NCBI RefSeq assembly: GCF_025398335.1
Contig: NZ_JAODOO010000009.1
Location: 116,929-180,928, forward strand
Length of the DNA stretch: 64,000 bases
Direction of reading: 5' to 3'
Source of the DNA: Clostridium sp. CX1
GTDB taxonomy: Bacteria; Bacillota; Clostridia; Clostridiales; Clostridiaceae
Positions 35,545-45,530 of this stretch are shown one piece after another. A program made the position numbers and the translations under genes. Under the pieces are notes generated by a model. It was given only the letters and a program-made list of their open reading frames with translations, made no database searches and was not told the DNA's origin. How positions within the stretch are numbered: the first letter of the stretch is position 1; every line of letters begins with the position of its first letter.

Positions 35545-36444
35545 TTACACTCTATGAATACTTTGCTTTATTTGTTTGCAACTTTTACAATTGTCACAAA
35601 ACTCTACTCTATCGGTAAATACCTTTTTAACTGTGTCTATTAGCTCATTATTCCTACAGTTTTCAACACAGTGAATTACTATTTTTTCTGGAGAGTTAGT
35701 AATAAGAATGCTTATTATCATATCCTCTGCATTGGTATTTTCTCTATATCTTAAGTCATTAAGGTCACTAAATAACATTTCAGTTATATCATTTGAGTTT
35801 TTGTCTTTTACTGAATACTTTCCTCGACTATCAATTTCTATGTTTACTAAATCAATTTTACTTTCCTGAATTTCTACGAAGTATTTTAAGAGTTTAATAA
35901 ATTCATTATATTCCTTTTCTACCATATACTTTTCTACTACTTTATCTATTATAGCTTCCAAATCATCTTTTAGGTCTTTCATTCTAAAGGTAATAAACCC
36001 CTTTATATTAATCTCTTTATTCTCACCTATACACTCAACTATCTTATCTATTATGTTATTTCTTTTATTCATGCAATAGATTGAACTCTCATCAACTATG
36101 CCGCCTTCGCCTTTTAATATTTCCACACTACTGTCTTTTATCTCTTTTAATTCATCATACTTAAGAAAAAAGTATGTATCTGATAAAAAACTCATCATAT
36201 CTTTTCTATAGAATTCATCTATTACAACATTATATAAAATATTTGCTACATGTATATTAAACATGTTATGGAGTTTTGCGCTAATTTCTTCTTCACAAAA
36301 TATTTTTACGAAGTGAGTATTTGACTCTATGCTTTCCGAAATACCAATAACTATATTTTTACTTTTAAAATACTCTTTTATATCATTTATTCCATGTATT
36401 ACATCTTCTTTTTCTCTATCATATACTACTGTAAGTAATAGCAT
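35545..36444 (-). CDS. ytxC: YtxC-like sporulation protein
   Basis: 299 residues. MLLLTVVYDREKEDVIHGIN, IDEFYRKDMMSFL, GFITFRMKDLKDDLEAIIDK and a C-terminal Cys motif FCDNCKSCKQIKQ match the YtxC family, found in spore formers and often beside thrS. The family was named for sporulation in Bacillus; its molecular role is unknown. GGGAG site upstream of the ATG. It is the only gene between the thrS T-box and the divergent gene at 36657. Confidence 0.8.
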   Translation of the reverse strand: MLLLTVVYDREKEDVIHGINDIKEYFKSKNIVIGISESIESNTHFVKIFCEEEISAKLHNMFNIHVANILYNVVIDEFYRKDMMSFLSDTYFFLKYDELKEIKDSSVEILKGEGGIVDESSIYCMNKRNNIIDKIVECIGENKEINIKGFITFRMKDLKDDLEAIIDKVVEKYMVEKEYNEFIKLLKYFVEIQESKIDLVNIEIDSRGKYSVKDKNSNDITEMLFSDLNDLRYRENTNAEDMIISILITNSPEKIVIHCVENCRNNELIDTVKKVFTDRVEFCDNCKSCKQIKQSIHRV

Positions 36445-36656
36445 CCCTCACACTCCCTTCTAAAAATAGTATGTGTCTAAACTAAATCTATATACAAAAT
36501 CTTTTTGTCAAATCCCGACATGTAACCTCTGTACTTGAAACTTATATGACAAAAATATAGAATAGAAAAAAAGGGTTTTTCTAGCCAATAAAAATCCTCA
36601 CTAATTAACATTAAGTTTCCAAGTAAATTAGCGTGAAACAAAGGAAGGACACTATA

Positions 36657-37361
36657 ATGAAATATGCGATTGTAGATTTTAGAATAACAGAAGAAGAAAA
36701 ATATAACATTACAAGTTTAGGTTATAAAACTATAATATGCCCTCCTTCACAAGTCCTTTATGAGGCAGTCTGCGGGCATCCTGATATGCTTTTGCATATT
36801 CTTGATAAAAACAAAATAGTGGTTCATAAGGGTGTAGATAAAAACTTTATAGCTCTGCTAAAAAATTTAGGATTTTCTGTATTGTTATCGGGAAATGAGT
36901 TGAAAGATATTTATCCTCACGACATTATTTTAAATAGTGTATCCTTATCAAATTTATTTATGCATAATATAAAATACACTGATCCTGAACTTTTGAAACT
37001 GATGACTAGTAAAAAGCTGATAAATGTAAAACAAGGATATAGCAAATGTTCAACAGCTATTGTAACAGAGAAGGCAGTTATGACTAGTGATAAGTCTATA
37101 GCAAAAGCATTAATAACTGAAAATATAGACGTACTTCTTCTCCCTCCCGGAGATATTGAGCTGCCTAATTTGAATTATGGATTTATTGGAGGTTGTTGTG
37201 GTCTTCTTAATGAAAATACTTTAGCTTTTTACGGAGATTTAAATTACTATGCTTATGGAAATGAAGTTTTAAGTTTTTTAAAAAAGCATAATGTAAAACC
37301 AGTTTATTTAAGAAAGGATAAGCTAATAGATAGAGGAAGTCTTTTTGTAATAGAGAATTAG
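36657..37361 (+). CDS. DUF6873 family protein (GME/amidinotransferase-like fold)
   Basis: About 234 residues, starting MKYAIVDFRITEEEKYNI. AVCGHPDMLLHILDKN and NVKQGYSKCSTAIVTEKAV, and then GFIGGCCGLLNENTLAFYGD with a Cys pair, resemble the DUF6873 family, related in layout to the guanidine-modifying (GME) enzymes with conserved His and Cys residues. A substrate is not known. A GTG at 36633 opens the frame, but AAGGAAGG at 36639-36648 is the binding site for the ATG at 36657. It is a single-gene unit ended by a perfect hairpin. Confidence 0.7.
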   Translation: MKYAIVDFRITEEEKYNITSLGYKTIICPPSQVLYEAVCGHPDMLLHILDKNKIVVHKGVDKNFIALLKNLGFSVLLSGNELKDIYPHDIILNSVSLSNLFMHNIKYTDPELLKLMTSKKLINVKQGYSKCSTAIVTEKAVMTSDKSIAKALITENIDVLLLPPGDIELPNLNYGFIGGCCGLLNENTLAFYGDLNYYAYGNEVLSFLKKHNVKPVYLRKDKLIDRGSLFVIEN

Positions 37362-37400
37362 CCTTAAAGTTAATTAGACAAAAGGTTATACTCCCAACAG

Positions 37401-37444
37401 TAAATTATAAGAGGCATAAGTTAACTTATGCCTCTTATAATTTA
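37401..37444. terminator. Perfect bidirectional terminator hairpin
   Basis: TAAATTATAAGAGGCATAAG (37401-37420) is followed by TTAA and its exact inverse, then ACATTTT. It ends the gene at 36657. Confidence 0.85.
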
Positions 37445-37452
37445 CATTTTAT

Positions 37453-37499
37453 ACAAAAAAAAACAAAAACACTGTTTAGAATTACTAAACAGTGTTTTT
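37453..37499 (-). terminator. Terminator of the tRNA cluster
   Basis: On the minus strand AACACTGTTTAG-TAATT-CTAAACAGTGTT follows the tRNA-Cys CCA end directly, and then TTTGTTTTTTTT. Confidence 0.9.
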
Positions 37500-37573
<74 letters not shown>

Positions 37574-37576
37574 ATC

Positions 37577-37651
37577 TGGAGCGGAAGACGGGATTCGAAC
37601 CCGCGACGTTCACCTTGGCAAGGTGACGCTCTACCACTGAGCCACTCCCGC
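37577..37651 (-). tRNA. tRNA-Gly (GCC)
   Basis: Acceptor GCGGGAG/CTTCCGC, anticodon loop TTGCCAA (GCC), T-arm GTTCGAATC, encoded CCA at 37579-37577. Confidence 0.95.
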
Positions 37652-37655
37652 GTAG

Positions 37656-37731
<76 letters not shown>

Positions 37732-37737
37732 TAAATT

Positions 37738-37814
37738 TGGCGACCCAGAAGGGACTCGAACCCTCGACCTCCGGCGTGACAGGCCGGCACTCTAACCAAC
37801 TGAGCCACTGGGCC
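37738..37814 (-). tRNA. tRNA-Asp (GTC)
   Basis: Acceptor GGCCCAG/CTGGGTC (one G-U pair), anticodon loop CTGTCAC (GTC), T-arm GTTCGAGTC, encoded CCA. Confidence 0.95.
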
Positions 37815-37819
37815 GCGTA

Positions 37820-37895
37820 TGGTGGGCACAACAGGGATCGAACCTGTGACCCCCTGCTTGTAAGGCAGGTGCTCTCCCAGCTGAGCTATGCGCCC
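37820..37895 (-). tRNA. tRNA-Val (TAC)
   Basis: Acceptor GGGCGCA/TGTGCCC, anticodon loop CTTACAA (TAC), T-arm GTTCGATCC, encoded CCA. First tRNA transcribed; its anticodon reads the GTA specifier of the valS T-box. Confidence 0.95.
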
Positions 37896-37922
37896 ATACG
37901 CTTTGTCTTTAAGACATTTATT

Positions 37923-37951
37923 ATTATATAATCATCTTTCGACTTTGTCAA
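37923..37951 (-). promoter_or_regulatory. Consensus promoter P1 of the tRNA cluster
   Basis: On the minus strand TTGACA (37951-37946), a 17-base spacer and TATAAT (37928-37923) stand 28 bases before tRNA-Val: a full match to the housekeeping sigma factor consensus. Confidence 0.9.
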
Positions 37952-38014
37952 CACCTTTTTTTAAACTTATTAAAGTTATTATTTGATGCTGCTCTGTCGC
38001 TGCTGACGAATATT

Positions 38015-38043
38015 ATAATACAAAAATAATTAAGTATTGTCAA
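38015..38043 (-). promoter_or_regulatory. Tandem promoter P2 of the tRNA cluster
   Basis: On the minus strand TTGACA (38043-38038), 17 bases, TATTAT (38020-38015). Tandem strong promoters are usual for stable RNA genes. The remaining bases to 38165 are AT-rich, without features. Confidence 0.8.
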
Positions 38044-38164
38044 CGTCATATTTTACATTTCATTGAATTTATTCTTAATTTCCTTAGTGTTTCAGCTTTT
38101 TTCTCACTTTTACTACAAACTTATTAATTAAAATCTATAATAATAGTTTTAATGGACAACTTAA

Positions 38165-38212
38165 AAAGGAATAACTTATAACCTCTATTTATTTGTTATA
38201 AGTTATTCCTTT
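38165..38212 (-). terminator. Terminator of hslO operon
   Basis: AAAGGAATAACTTATAAC (38165-38182) is perfectly inverted at 38195-38212, with a T-rich 3' end on the minus strand. Confidence 0.75.
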
Positions 38213-38305
38213 GCTATATGACAACAATAATAAGTCTTAAGGGTCTATTACTTGAAAATTAAAGCATTTAACTTTCATTTTACCATTATAATGTATCAAT
38301 TTTTC

Positions 38306-39187
38306 CTATTTAACGCCCTTAAGTATATTACCTATTTGTTCACTAGTAAACTCATAGGATTTATTGCAAAAGTGACATTTTAACTCTTCTGTTTTTCCTT
38401 CATTATATAGCTCTTCTAAATCTTTTTTACCTATACTTATTAAAGCTCTTTCTACTCTTTCTCTTGAACAATCGCATTTATAAGCAGGTGTCATAGTTTC
38501 ATGTATTTTTAAATCCATATCTTCGAATATATAATTAAGCATATCTTCTACAGACATTCCTTTTACTATCATTTCTGTTACAGATGGTATTTCTTGAAGT
38601 CTGTATGTCACTAAATCTGCAACTAAGTCATTAGCTCCAGGCATCATTTGAATTATAAATCCACCAGCAGCTTTTATACTTAAGTCTGTGTCTACAAGCA
38701 CCCCCAAGCCTACTGCTGATGGTGTTTGCTCAGAAACGGTGAAATAATAAGCTAAGTCATCTCCTATTTCTCCTGTATATATAGGTACCTGACCTACATA
38801 AGGCTCCTTTAGTCCCATGTCTCTTATAATAACTAAATTACCATTTTTCCCTATAGCTCCACCAACATCAAGCTTTCCTTTACTATTCGCAGGTAAATCT
38901 ACAGAAGGATTTCCTATATACCCTTTTACAGTAGAATCAGCGTAGGATGTAACTACTACCCCTTTAGCTTCTCCTCCACCGGATATTTTAAGAGTTAAAG
39001 AATCCTTTTCCGACTTAAGCATTGAGCCCATAATACTTCCTGCTGTAACCATCCTACCAAGGGCAGCGGCAGCAGTTGGTGCACAATCATGAATTTTAAC
39101 TGCCTCGTTTACAAGTTCAGTAGTTATTGCTGCTATTATTCTAATATTTCCATCACTAGCAGTAGCCTTTACTAATTTATCTGCCAT
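38306..39187 (-). CDS. hslO: Hsp33 redox-regulated chaperone
   Basis: About 293 residues. [20 protein letters not shown], then [15 protein letters not shown] [16 protein letters not shown] and the C-terminal redox switch CDCSRE and CHFC (CxC and CxxC, binding zinc). It holds unfolded proteins during oxidative stress in the cytosol. The frame opens at 39208, but AAGGAGG fits the ATG at 39187. It follows the methyltransferase gene at 39217 on the same strand. Confidence 0.95.
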   Translation of the reverse strand: MADKLVKATASDGNIRIIAAITTELVNEAVKIHDCAPTAAAALGRMVTAGSIMGSMLKSEKDSLTLKISGGGEAKGVVVTSYADSTVKGYIGNPSVDLPANSKGKLDVGGAIGKNGNLVIIRDMGLKEPYVGQVPIYTGEIGDDLAYYFTVSEQTPSAVGLGVLVDTDLSIKAAGGFIIQMMPGANDLVADLVTYRLQEIPSVTEMIVKGMSVEDMLNYIFEDMDLKIHETMTPAYKCDCSRERVERALISIGKKDLEELYNEGKTEELKCHFCNKSYEFTSEQIGNILKGVK

Positions 39188-39216
39188 AATTATCTTCCTC
39201 CTTAACATTAAGTAAC

Positions 39217-39975
39217 TTAATCTAAAGCTTTCCCACTTTTCTTTTTAACTATATAAACTATTCTTTCAGTGTCTTCTACTACATTTTCAGACTGATAACT
39301 ATCCATTTTTCTTATAACCTGAAAACCTGTTTCTTCTAAAAACTTTTCAATTTCCTCACAGCTGTAAGCTCTTTCGGAGTGATGCTCATCAAATCTTCTA
39401 TATAGCTCATTTTCTTTTACAAAAAAAGTTAAATACATGTCCACAATTTCATCCTGAAGGAAGTTTTCCCATATGTATGTCACTTTTTCATCATCATAGT
39501 TATACACATTATTTCCTAATATGTTAGTAAGCTTATAGTAGGAATTTATATCAAATATAAAAACCCCATTCTCTTCTAGATGATTAAATACACTATAGAA
39601 ATATTTTTTCAGGTCATTTTTATCTAGTATATAGTTTGTAGAATCTAGACAACAAGTTATAAGGTTGAACTTTTTATTTAAGTTAAGCTCTGTTATATCT
39701 TGGCAAAGAAACTTAACCTTTAAGCCCTTACCTCTAAGCTTATTTTCTGCCTCAGTAAGCATATCATAGGATAAATCCACCGCCCATGCATTAGCAAACT
39801 TAGGCGCAATTTTTTCCGTTATATTGCCAGTGCCACAACCTAAATCTAAGTAGTTTTTTCTATCAACTGCCAATTCATCACTTATACTTAATATTACATC
39901 TGACCATTTTTCATAATCAATATCATTATTTATAAGCTCGTCATAAATATGTGCAAATTCTTTATAACAATCCAT
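39217..39975 (-). CDS. Class I SAM-dependent methyltransferase
   Basis: 252 residues. [17 protein letters not shown] is motif I (SAM binding), [17 protein letters not shown] motif II, and [15 protein letters not shown] with [14 protein letters not shown] follow. It is close to the SAM methyltransferases often found beside hslO in clostridia. The substrate is unknown. The ATG has GAAAGGG upstream. It is probably co-transcribed with hslO, which starts 30 bases after it. Confidence 0.85.
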   Translation of the reverse strand: MDCYKEFAHIYDELINNDIDYEKWSDVILSISDELAVDRKNYLDLGCGTGNITEKIAPKFANAWAVDLSYDMLTEAENKLRGKGLKVKFLCQDITELNLNKKFNLITCCLDSTNYILDKNDLKKYFYSVFNHLEENGVFIFDINSYYKLTNILGNNVYNYDDEKVTYIWENFLQDEIVDMYLTFFVKENELYRRFDEHHSERAYSCEEIEKFLEETGFQVIRKMDSYQSENVVEDTERIVYIVKKKSGKALD

Positions 39976-40070
39976 GTTTATGCCCTTTCAAAAACAATAA
40001 ATTTACTGTCTAATTATATTCATCAATTAATATTATATATTTTTAATTAATAAGTCAATAATTTGCATTT

Positions 40071-40113
40071 ACTAATTAAGCAAATTACACCATATGGAAT
40101 TTGCTTAATTAGT
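40071..40113. repeat. 16-bp perfect inverted repeat
   Basis: ACTAATTAAGCAAATT (40071-40086) is inverted at 40098-40113 with an 11-base loop. It lies just after the SASP gene and may end its transcript, though no good T-run follows. Confidence 0.6.
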
Positions 40114-40143
40114 ATAGTTTATATTTACAGTTCGTTATATTTT

Positions 40144-40407
40144 CTATTTATTCTTTTTTAAATTATTTAAAATAACCTCATTTTTAGGGATATTTAACTC
40201 TTTCTTTCTTCTTGTCATCATCCCTCCTATTCTGCCTGTTTCCTCTGCTGTGAGTCCACTCCATCCATATTCATCTACCTTTTCCCTAAGTCCTAGTTCT
40301 TCTGCAATTTCATACTTAAGCTTTTCCCTTAACTTTTCTACCTCTGAAAGTTCTCTATGGGACTTTAGCTTTGCTTTTATTACCTTTTTTAATGGTGTAT
40401 TTCCCAT
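40144..40407 (-). CDS. Small acid-soluble spore protein, alpha/beta type (minor form)
   Basis: About 87 residues. The conserved part LREKLKYEIAEELGLREKV followed by YGWSGLTAEETGRIGGMM matches the two alpha/beta SASP motifs (KxEIAxELG with the germination-protease site, and GxLTxxExGxIGGxM). It coats and protects forespore DNA and is degraded on germination. It has a longer basic N-terminal part than major SASPs. GGAGGGG fits the ATG at 40407, not the upstream one at 40425. Late forespore (sigma G) expression is expected but the promoter was not found. Confidence 0.85.
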   Translation of the reverse strand: MGNTPLKKVIKAKLKSHRELSEVEKLREKLKYEIAEELGLREKVDEYGWSGLTAEETGRIGGMMTRRKKELNIPKNEVILNNLKKNK

Positions 40408-40480
40408 ATTGATCCACCCCTCCACTATTTATATTTTATTATCTTTTACAGCGTAAGGATCATTTATACATAGGAAAAGA

Positions 40481-42178
40481 TTATTTCCATCTGCCTTGTA
40501 TGTAGGCATATTTTAGTTCCACTTCTGGGCCAAACAAAGGGAACATTAATCCTTTAATATATTTCTGCTTATATAACTGCTTATTCTTATATATTGTAGG
40601 TGCCATTACAACGTCTTCTAAAAGCAATATGTCTTCTGCTTCTCTAAAATACTTAAACCTTTCTTCATTCTTGTCATTTCCTAATGAAGAGGCTTCTTTT
40701 ACTAATGTGTCGTATTTTGAATTAGACCATCCTGTAGAGATAATATTTGTTCCTTTTACCCACGGCTCAAACATTGACATAGGGTCATTGTAGTCTGCAG
40801 ACCACACCATGCTAGCGATTTGATAATCACCTGCTGCTACTTTTTTCTGAAAATCCTCCCATTGAACATATTCTATCTTCACATTTATACCAAGCTTTTT
40901 ATTGTACATCTGCTGAAAAAATTCCGCCATTTCCTTTTGTGCTCCATCTATACCTGGTTGTAAATATCTAACTGTGATTTTTTCTGGTTCTTTTCCTAAC
41001 CCCAGCTCTCTTAGACCCTCTATTAACAGGGCCCTCGGATCTTTTATATCTTCTTTTAAGATCTTCACTGGTTCTTCATTGGCTTTTTGTCTAAAAATAT
41101 CGTTACCAATCTTAAGTGAAGGTGGTACCCATCCATAAGCGGGGCTATAAACCTCATTCCACAACTTTCTCGATATCTCTTCTCTGTCTATTGCTGATGA
41201 AAAAGCCTTTCTTACTTTAATATTGCTAAATAGCTTATCCTTTTGATTAAAAAGTTCATAATTAATAGTTGGCTTTGGAGCCTTTATGTTATCAAACTTT
41301 CCTGTCTTATTAAGCTTATCCTTCCACTGGCTCTTCGTAACCTTTGCTATATCTATAGATCCATTTGCTAGCTCATCAAGTGAATAGTCCTCCGATTTAA
41401 CAATCTGCATTGTAATCTTTTCCAGCTTCACAGATTTACCATCCCAATAATCTTCATTTTTTACTAATTCTACTTTATCATTATGGTTCCATTCTTTTAT
41501 TAAAAAAGGTCCACAAAAAACCATTGTGCTAGCTTCTAATCCATATTTTTCCCCATTAATATCTACTATATCTTTCCGCTGTGGCTGCATTATATTTAAG
41601 CTTGTTAGATTCAAGAAATATGCATTAGGAGCTTCAAGGGTTATCTCTAATTTTTTCTCATCTAAAGCTTTTACTCCTACTGTGCTTGAAGGTACTTTTT
41701 TCCCCTTGCCTCCCTCATTATAACTTTTAGCTCCTTTTATGGGATACAATAAGAATGCGTTTTCTGACTGAGTTTTAGGATCTAAGGTTCTTTTAATTCC
41801 GTATTCATAATCTTTAGCTGTAACCTTTTTTCCATCAGACCAGTAGTTATCTCTTATATAAAACACCCACTTTAAACCATCTGAAGATATATCCCAACGC
41901 TCTGCTCCTGCAGGCTTAGTTTCATCTATACCATCTTTATTTTTTTCAACTCTTGTCAATGCTTCATTTACATCTGCAAGAACCTGACAGGAAGATATGT
42001 CTACTGCCTTAGACTGGTCTAAAGTCTTTGGATCTTCATATAAAGCCATATTTAAATACTGGGATTTATCATTTTCAATAGAATTACTTTGTACACTACT
42101 GCTTTTACATCCAGATAAAGTTAAAGTCTCAAGCATAAAAAATATAATTATCATAGATATTCTTCTCTTTAATTTCAC
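40481..42178 (-). CDS. Peptide ABC transporter substrate-binding lipoprotein (OppA-like, SBP family 5)
   Basis: 565 residues from a GTG start with AAGGAGAG upstream. The signal peptide has the lipobox LTLSGC (Cys24), so the mature protein is lipid-anchored outside the membrane. YLNMALYEDPKTLDQSKAVD, WVFYIRDNYWSDGKKVTAKD and VRKAFSSAIDREEISRKLW are typical family-5 binding protein segments. It binds oligopeptides. No permease or ATPase genes are adjacent, so it is an orphan receptor in this window. Confidence 0.9.
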   Translation of the reverse strand: MKLKRRISMIIIFFMLETLTLSGCKSSSVQSNSIENDKSQYLNMALYEDPKTLDQSKAVDISSCQVLADVNEALTRVEKNKDGIDETKPAGAERWDISSDGLKWVFYIRDNYWSDGKKVTAKDYEYGIKRTLDPKTQSENAFLLYPIKGAKSYNEGGKGKKVPSSTVGVKALDEKKLEITLEAPNAYFLNLTSLNIMQPQRKDIVDINGEKYGLEASTMVFCGPFLIKEWNHNDKVELVKNEDYWDGKSVKLEKITMQIVKSEDYSLDELANGSIDIAKVTKSQWKDKLNKTGKFDNIKAPKPTINYELFNQKDKLFSNIKVRKAFSSAIDREEISRKLWNEVYSPAYGWVPPSLKIGNDIFRQKANEEPVKILKEDIKDPRALLIEGLRELGLGKEPEKITVRYLQPGIDGAQKEMAEFFQQMYNKKLGINVKIEYVQWEDFQKKVAAGDYQIASMVWSADYNDPMSMFEPWVKGTNIISTGWSNSKYDTLVKEASSLGNDKNEERFKYFREAEDILLLEDVVMAPTIYKNKQLYKQKYIKGLMFPLFGPEVELKYAYIQGRWK

Positions 42179-42803
42179 ATAAATCTCTCCTTAAATTATG
42201 ATTGATTCACTACGCAAGCAACTTACTAAAAATTCAAAAGCCAAATTATTACTAATATAACCACATTTGTATAAATTGCGAAATAACATCATATAATATT
42301 CTGATATTTTGTCCAAATTTTATTCACTAAATATAGAACTTTTTGCATTAATTATTTATAAACTATAATGTAGAGTAAAATATAAAATTTTTTAAATGTT
42401 TAAGCTTTAGATTTTTTGCCTTCAACTATTTAATAACTTAATAGTTGAAACCCAATATATATTCTAACCAGAGTTTTTTTATAGAATTATTCTACTTATA
42501 CATATAGGTTTGCTTATTACTAATTTCACTGTATTTAGTAACATTATTAATTTAACAAATAAGTCTTGTATATGAGCTTTAGGTATCATGATCAAGGGGA
42601 ACTCATGCGCAATATTCTGACTTTAGAATGAAGCCCACCTTTAATCCTTTCTATTTTGCATTAAACAAGCACTAATACCTATATAGATTAGGTAAATTTA
42701 TTACTTATATATATTCACAAATAATGTATTAATAAAAAAGCTATATATTTTTGCTCTAAGCAGTTATATAATATAATCAAGTAAAATTTCAGGAGGGATT
42801 TAA
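42179..42803. other. 625-bp gap before asd
   Basis: No ORF is supported. TTCAACTAT (42421-42429) is inverted at 42441-42449. The stretch from about 42570 to 42660 is less AT-rich, holds ATTCT-GACTTT-AGAAT (about 42614-42629) and AAGCCCACC, and resembles the right-end/guide region of IS200/IS605-like elements only weakly. It is not recognisably a lysine riboswitch or T-box. TATAAT-like sequence near 42768-42776 could be the asd promoter. Confidence 0.35.
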
Positions 42804-43799
42804 ATGAACTATAATATAGCAGTGGTTGGATCCACTGGAATGGTAGGAAGAAAATTTATTGAAGTATTAGAAGAGAGAAACTTTCCAATAGATAAAATTT
42901 ACTTCTTTGCTTCAGCAAGGTCTGCTGGTAAATCTTTAAAGTTTAAAAATAAAGATGAGATTATCGAAGAATTAAAGGAAGATAATATAAAAAATAAAAA
43001 AATAGACTTTGCACTATTTTCTGCAGGTGGAGATATAAGTAAGGAATACGCTCCTATTTTCGCAAGATATGGAGCTACAGTTATAGATAACAGCAGTGCC
43101 TGGAGAATGGATCCTAATGTACCTTTAGTTGTTCCAGAGGTAAATCCAGAGGACATTAAATGGAATAAAGGAATAATAGCTAATCCAAATTGTTCTACAA
43201 TTCAAGCGGTAGTGGCATTAAAACCACTTCATGATAAATACGGTATAGATAGAATTATATATTCGACATATCAAGCCGTATCTGGCGCTGGTCTAGGAGG
43301 ATATAATGATTTAGTAGAAGGTTATAAAGGAACTGCTCCAAAGAAATTTCCTTATCCTATAGCAGGAAACCTACTTCCTCATATAGATGTTTTTCTAGAT
43401 AACGGATATACAAAAGAAGAAATAAAAATGGTGAATGAAACAAAAAAAATTCTTCATGATGATACTTTAAGAATTACAGCTACTACAGTTAGAGTTCCTG
43501 TAATATATGGTCATAGTGAAAGTATAAATGTAGAACTAAAAAACAGCTTTGAAATAGAGGACATATTCAAGCTATACAGTAATGCCGAAGGAATAATTCT
43601 GAAGGACGATGTTCAAAACCTAGTTTATCCTATGCCTGTAGACGCTGCCGGCCGTGATGAAGTTTTTGTTGGAAGAATTAGAAGAGACTTTAGTTTAGAT
43701 AATGGTTTAAATTTATGGGTAGTTGCAGACAACATAAGAAAAGGTGCTGCTTCTAATGCAGTTCAAATTGCCGAGTATATAATTAAAGAAAGTAAATAA
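42804..43799 (+). CDS. asd: Aspartate-semialdehyde dehydrogenase
   Basis: 331 residues. AVVGSTGMVGRKFIEVLEER is the NADP motif, ANPNCSTIQAVVAL holds the catalytic Cys, and YQAVSGAGLGGYNDL and RVPVIYGHSESI (His) follow. It makes aspartate-semialdehyde for lysine/diaminopimelate, threonine and methionine. AGGAGGG precedes the ATG. First gene of asd-dapA-dapB, with 47 and 20 bases between genes. Confidence 0.96.
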   Translation: MNYNIAVVGSTGMVGRKFIEVLEERNFPIDKIYFFASARSAGKSLKFKNKDEIIEELKEDNIKNKKIDFALFSAGGDISKEYAPIFARYGATVIDNSSAWRMDPNVPLVVPEVNPEDIKWNKGIIANPNCSTIQAVVALKPLHDKYGIDRIIYSTYQAVSGAGLGGYNDLVEGYKGTAPKKFPYPIAGNLLPHIDVFLDNGYTKEEIKMVNETKKILHDDTLRITATTVRVPVIYGHSESINVELKNSFEIEDIFKLYSNAEGIILKDDVQNLVYPMPVDAAGRDEVFVGRIRRDFSLDNGLNLWVVADNIRKGAASNAVQIAEYIIKESK

Positions 43800-43846
43800 T
43801 TTATAAAATTATTTATAAATAAAAATATTAAGAACGAGGTGTTTGT

Positions 43847-44728
43847 ATGAGTTTATTTAAAGGTTCAGGTGTTGCTATCATTACCCCATTCAATGATCAA
43901 GGTGTAGATTTTAAAAAATTGGAAGAACTGCTTGAGTGGCACATTAAGTCTAGTACAGATGCTATAATAATATGCGGAACTACTGGTGAAGCTTCAACAA
44001 TGTCAGAACAGGAAAGAAAAGAAACTATTAAATTCACAGTAGATGTAGTTAAAAAGAGAATTCCTGTAATAGCAGGTACAGGTACTAATAATACTGCTGC
44101 TTCAATAAATATGAGCAAATGGGCTGAAAGCATAGGGGTAGATGGACTTTTAGTAATAACTCCTTATTATAATAAAACTACACAAAAGGGACTTATAGAG
44201 CATTTTAAAGCTATAGCTACCAGTGTTAAAACTCCAATAATTATTTATAATGTTCCTGGAAGAACTGGCATGAACATTCTGCCAAAAACCTTAAAAGAAT
44301 TATGTGCATTTGATAATATTATCGCTATTAAGGAAGCTAGTGGAAATATAAGTCAAATAGCTGAAATTAAAGCGTTATGCGGAGATAGACTTGATATATA
44401 TTCAGGAAACGATGATCAAATAATTCCTATTCTATCCCTAGGTGGTGCAGGTGTTATATCTGTTCTTGCAAATATAATTCCTAAGGACGTTCATGATTTA
44501 TGTGAATTATATCTTTCCGGCAAGGTTAAAGAAGGTTTAAAGGTTCAGTTAGATTCTTTAGCATTAACAAATGCATTGTTTATAGAAACAAACCCTATTC
44601 CTGTAAAAACCGCTATGAATTTAATGGGTATGGAGGTTGGACATTTAAGACTTCCATTATGCGACATGAGTGATGGAAACCTTGAAGTATTAAAGAAAGA
44701 AATGAAAAGTTACGGACTATTAAAGTAA
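43847..44728 (+). CDS. dapA: 4-hydroxy-tetrahydrodipicolinate synthase
   Basis: 293 residues. The motifs [18 protein letters not shown] (Thr-Thr), [11 protein letters not shown] (catalytic Tyr) and AIKEASGNI (Schiff-base Lys) mark DapA. It condenses aspartate-semialdehyde with pyruvate. GAGGTG site upstream. Besides lysine and cell-wall diaminopimelate, the product feeds spore dipicolinic acid. Confidence 0.97.
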   Translation: MSLFKGSGVAIITPFNDQGVDFKKLEELLEWHIKSSTDAIIICGTTGEASTMSEQERKETIKFTVDVVKKRIPVIAGTGTNNTAASINMSKWAESIGVDGLLVITPYYNKTTQKGLIEHFKAIATSVKTPIIIYNVPGRTGMNILPKTLKELCAFDNIIAIKEASGNISQIAEIKALCGDRLDIYSGNDDQIIPILSLGGAGVISVLANIIPKDVHDLCELYLSGKVKEGLKVQLDSLALTNALFIETNPIPVKTAMNLMGMEVGHLRLPLCDMSDGNLEVLKKEMKSYGLLK

Positions 44729-44748
44729 ATCAAAAAGGAGTTTTTCGA

Positions 44749-45495
44749 ATGGTTAGAATTATATTAAGTGGATGTAATGGAAAAATGGGAAAAGTTATAT
44801 CCGGTCTAGCAAATAATTTCTCCAACTTAAGTATAGTTGCTGGAATAGATAAAAATACTGACGGTTCTAGTTATCCTGTATTCTCCAGCATAGGCGAATG
44901 TACTGTAGATGCTGATGTAATCCTAGATTTTTCAAGACCAGATGCATTGGATTCTTTACTAAAGTACGCTAAAGAAAAAAATGTTGGAGTAGTTTTATGC
45001 ACAACTGGATTTACCGATGAACAACTATCTCAAATTACTGAAGCATCTAAAGAAATACCAGTGTTTCGCTCAGCTAATATGTCCATTGGTATTAATGTAG
45101 TAAATAAGGTATTAAGAAGTATCAGTGCATTATTATATAATAACTTTGATATAGAAATAATAGAAAAACATCATAATCAAAAGGTTGATGCTCCAAGCGG
45201 AACAGCACTTCTTCTTGCGAATACAATAAAAGATTCTATTCCTGAAGAAACTCAGTTCACCTACGGAAGAGAAGGAATTGCTAAGAGAGAGCATAAAGAA
45301 ATTGGAATACATGCTATAAGAGGCGGCAGCATAGTTGGTGACCACGACGTTATCTTTGCTGGCCAAGGCGAGGTTATCGAAATCAGCCACAAGGCTATTT
45401 CTAGAGAGGTATTTGCTGTAGGAGCTCTTAAGGCTTGTGAATTTATGTATGGAAAAGGAAAAGGCTTCTACTCCATGGATGATGTAGTTAAGTAA
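44749..45495 (+). CDS. dapB: 4-hydroxy-tetrahydrodipicolinate reductase
   Basis: 248 residues. [19 protein letters not shown] is the nucleotide-binding motif, and [20 protein letters not shown] is the catalytic HH and substrate segment of DapB. It reduces the DapA product with NAD(P)H. AAAGGAG upstream. A hairpin (GTGGGATTATACTCCCAC with a T-run, 45503-45528) after it ends both dapB and the convergent aminotransferase gene. Confidence 0.97.
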   Translation: MVRIILSGCNGKMGKVISGLANNFSNLSIVAGIDKNTDGSSYPVFSSIGECTVDADVILDFSRPDALDSLLKYAKEKNVGVVLCTTGFTDEQLSQITEASKEIPVFRSANMSIGINVVNKVLRSISALLYNNFDIEIIEKHHNQKVDAPSGTALLLANTIKDSIPEETQFTYGREGIAKREHKEIGIHAIRGGSIVGDHDVIFAGQGEVIEISHKAISREVFAVGALKACEFMYGKGKGFYSMDDVVK

Positions 45496-45502
45496 TGAAA
45501 AA

Positions 45503-45530
45503 AGTGGGATTATACTCCCACTTTTTTTAT
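45503..45530. terminator. Shared terminator of dapB and the convergent aminotransferase gene
   Basis: AAGTGGGA and TCCCACTT around a 5-6 base loop, with T7 on the plus strand and A-rich sequence before it serving the minus strand. The stem overlaps the end of the minus-strand gene. Confidence 0.8.

Noticed and set aside
42179..42803. Lysine riboswitch or T-box before asd-dapA-dapB
   Set aside because: No core motif of either class and no terminator before asd.
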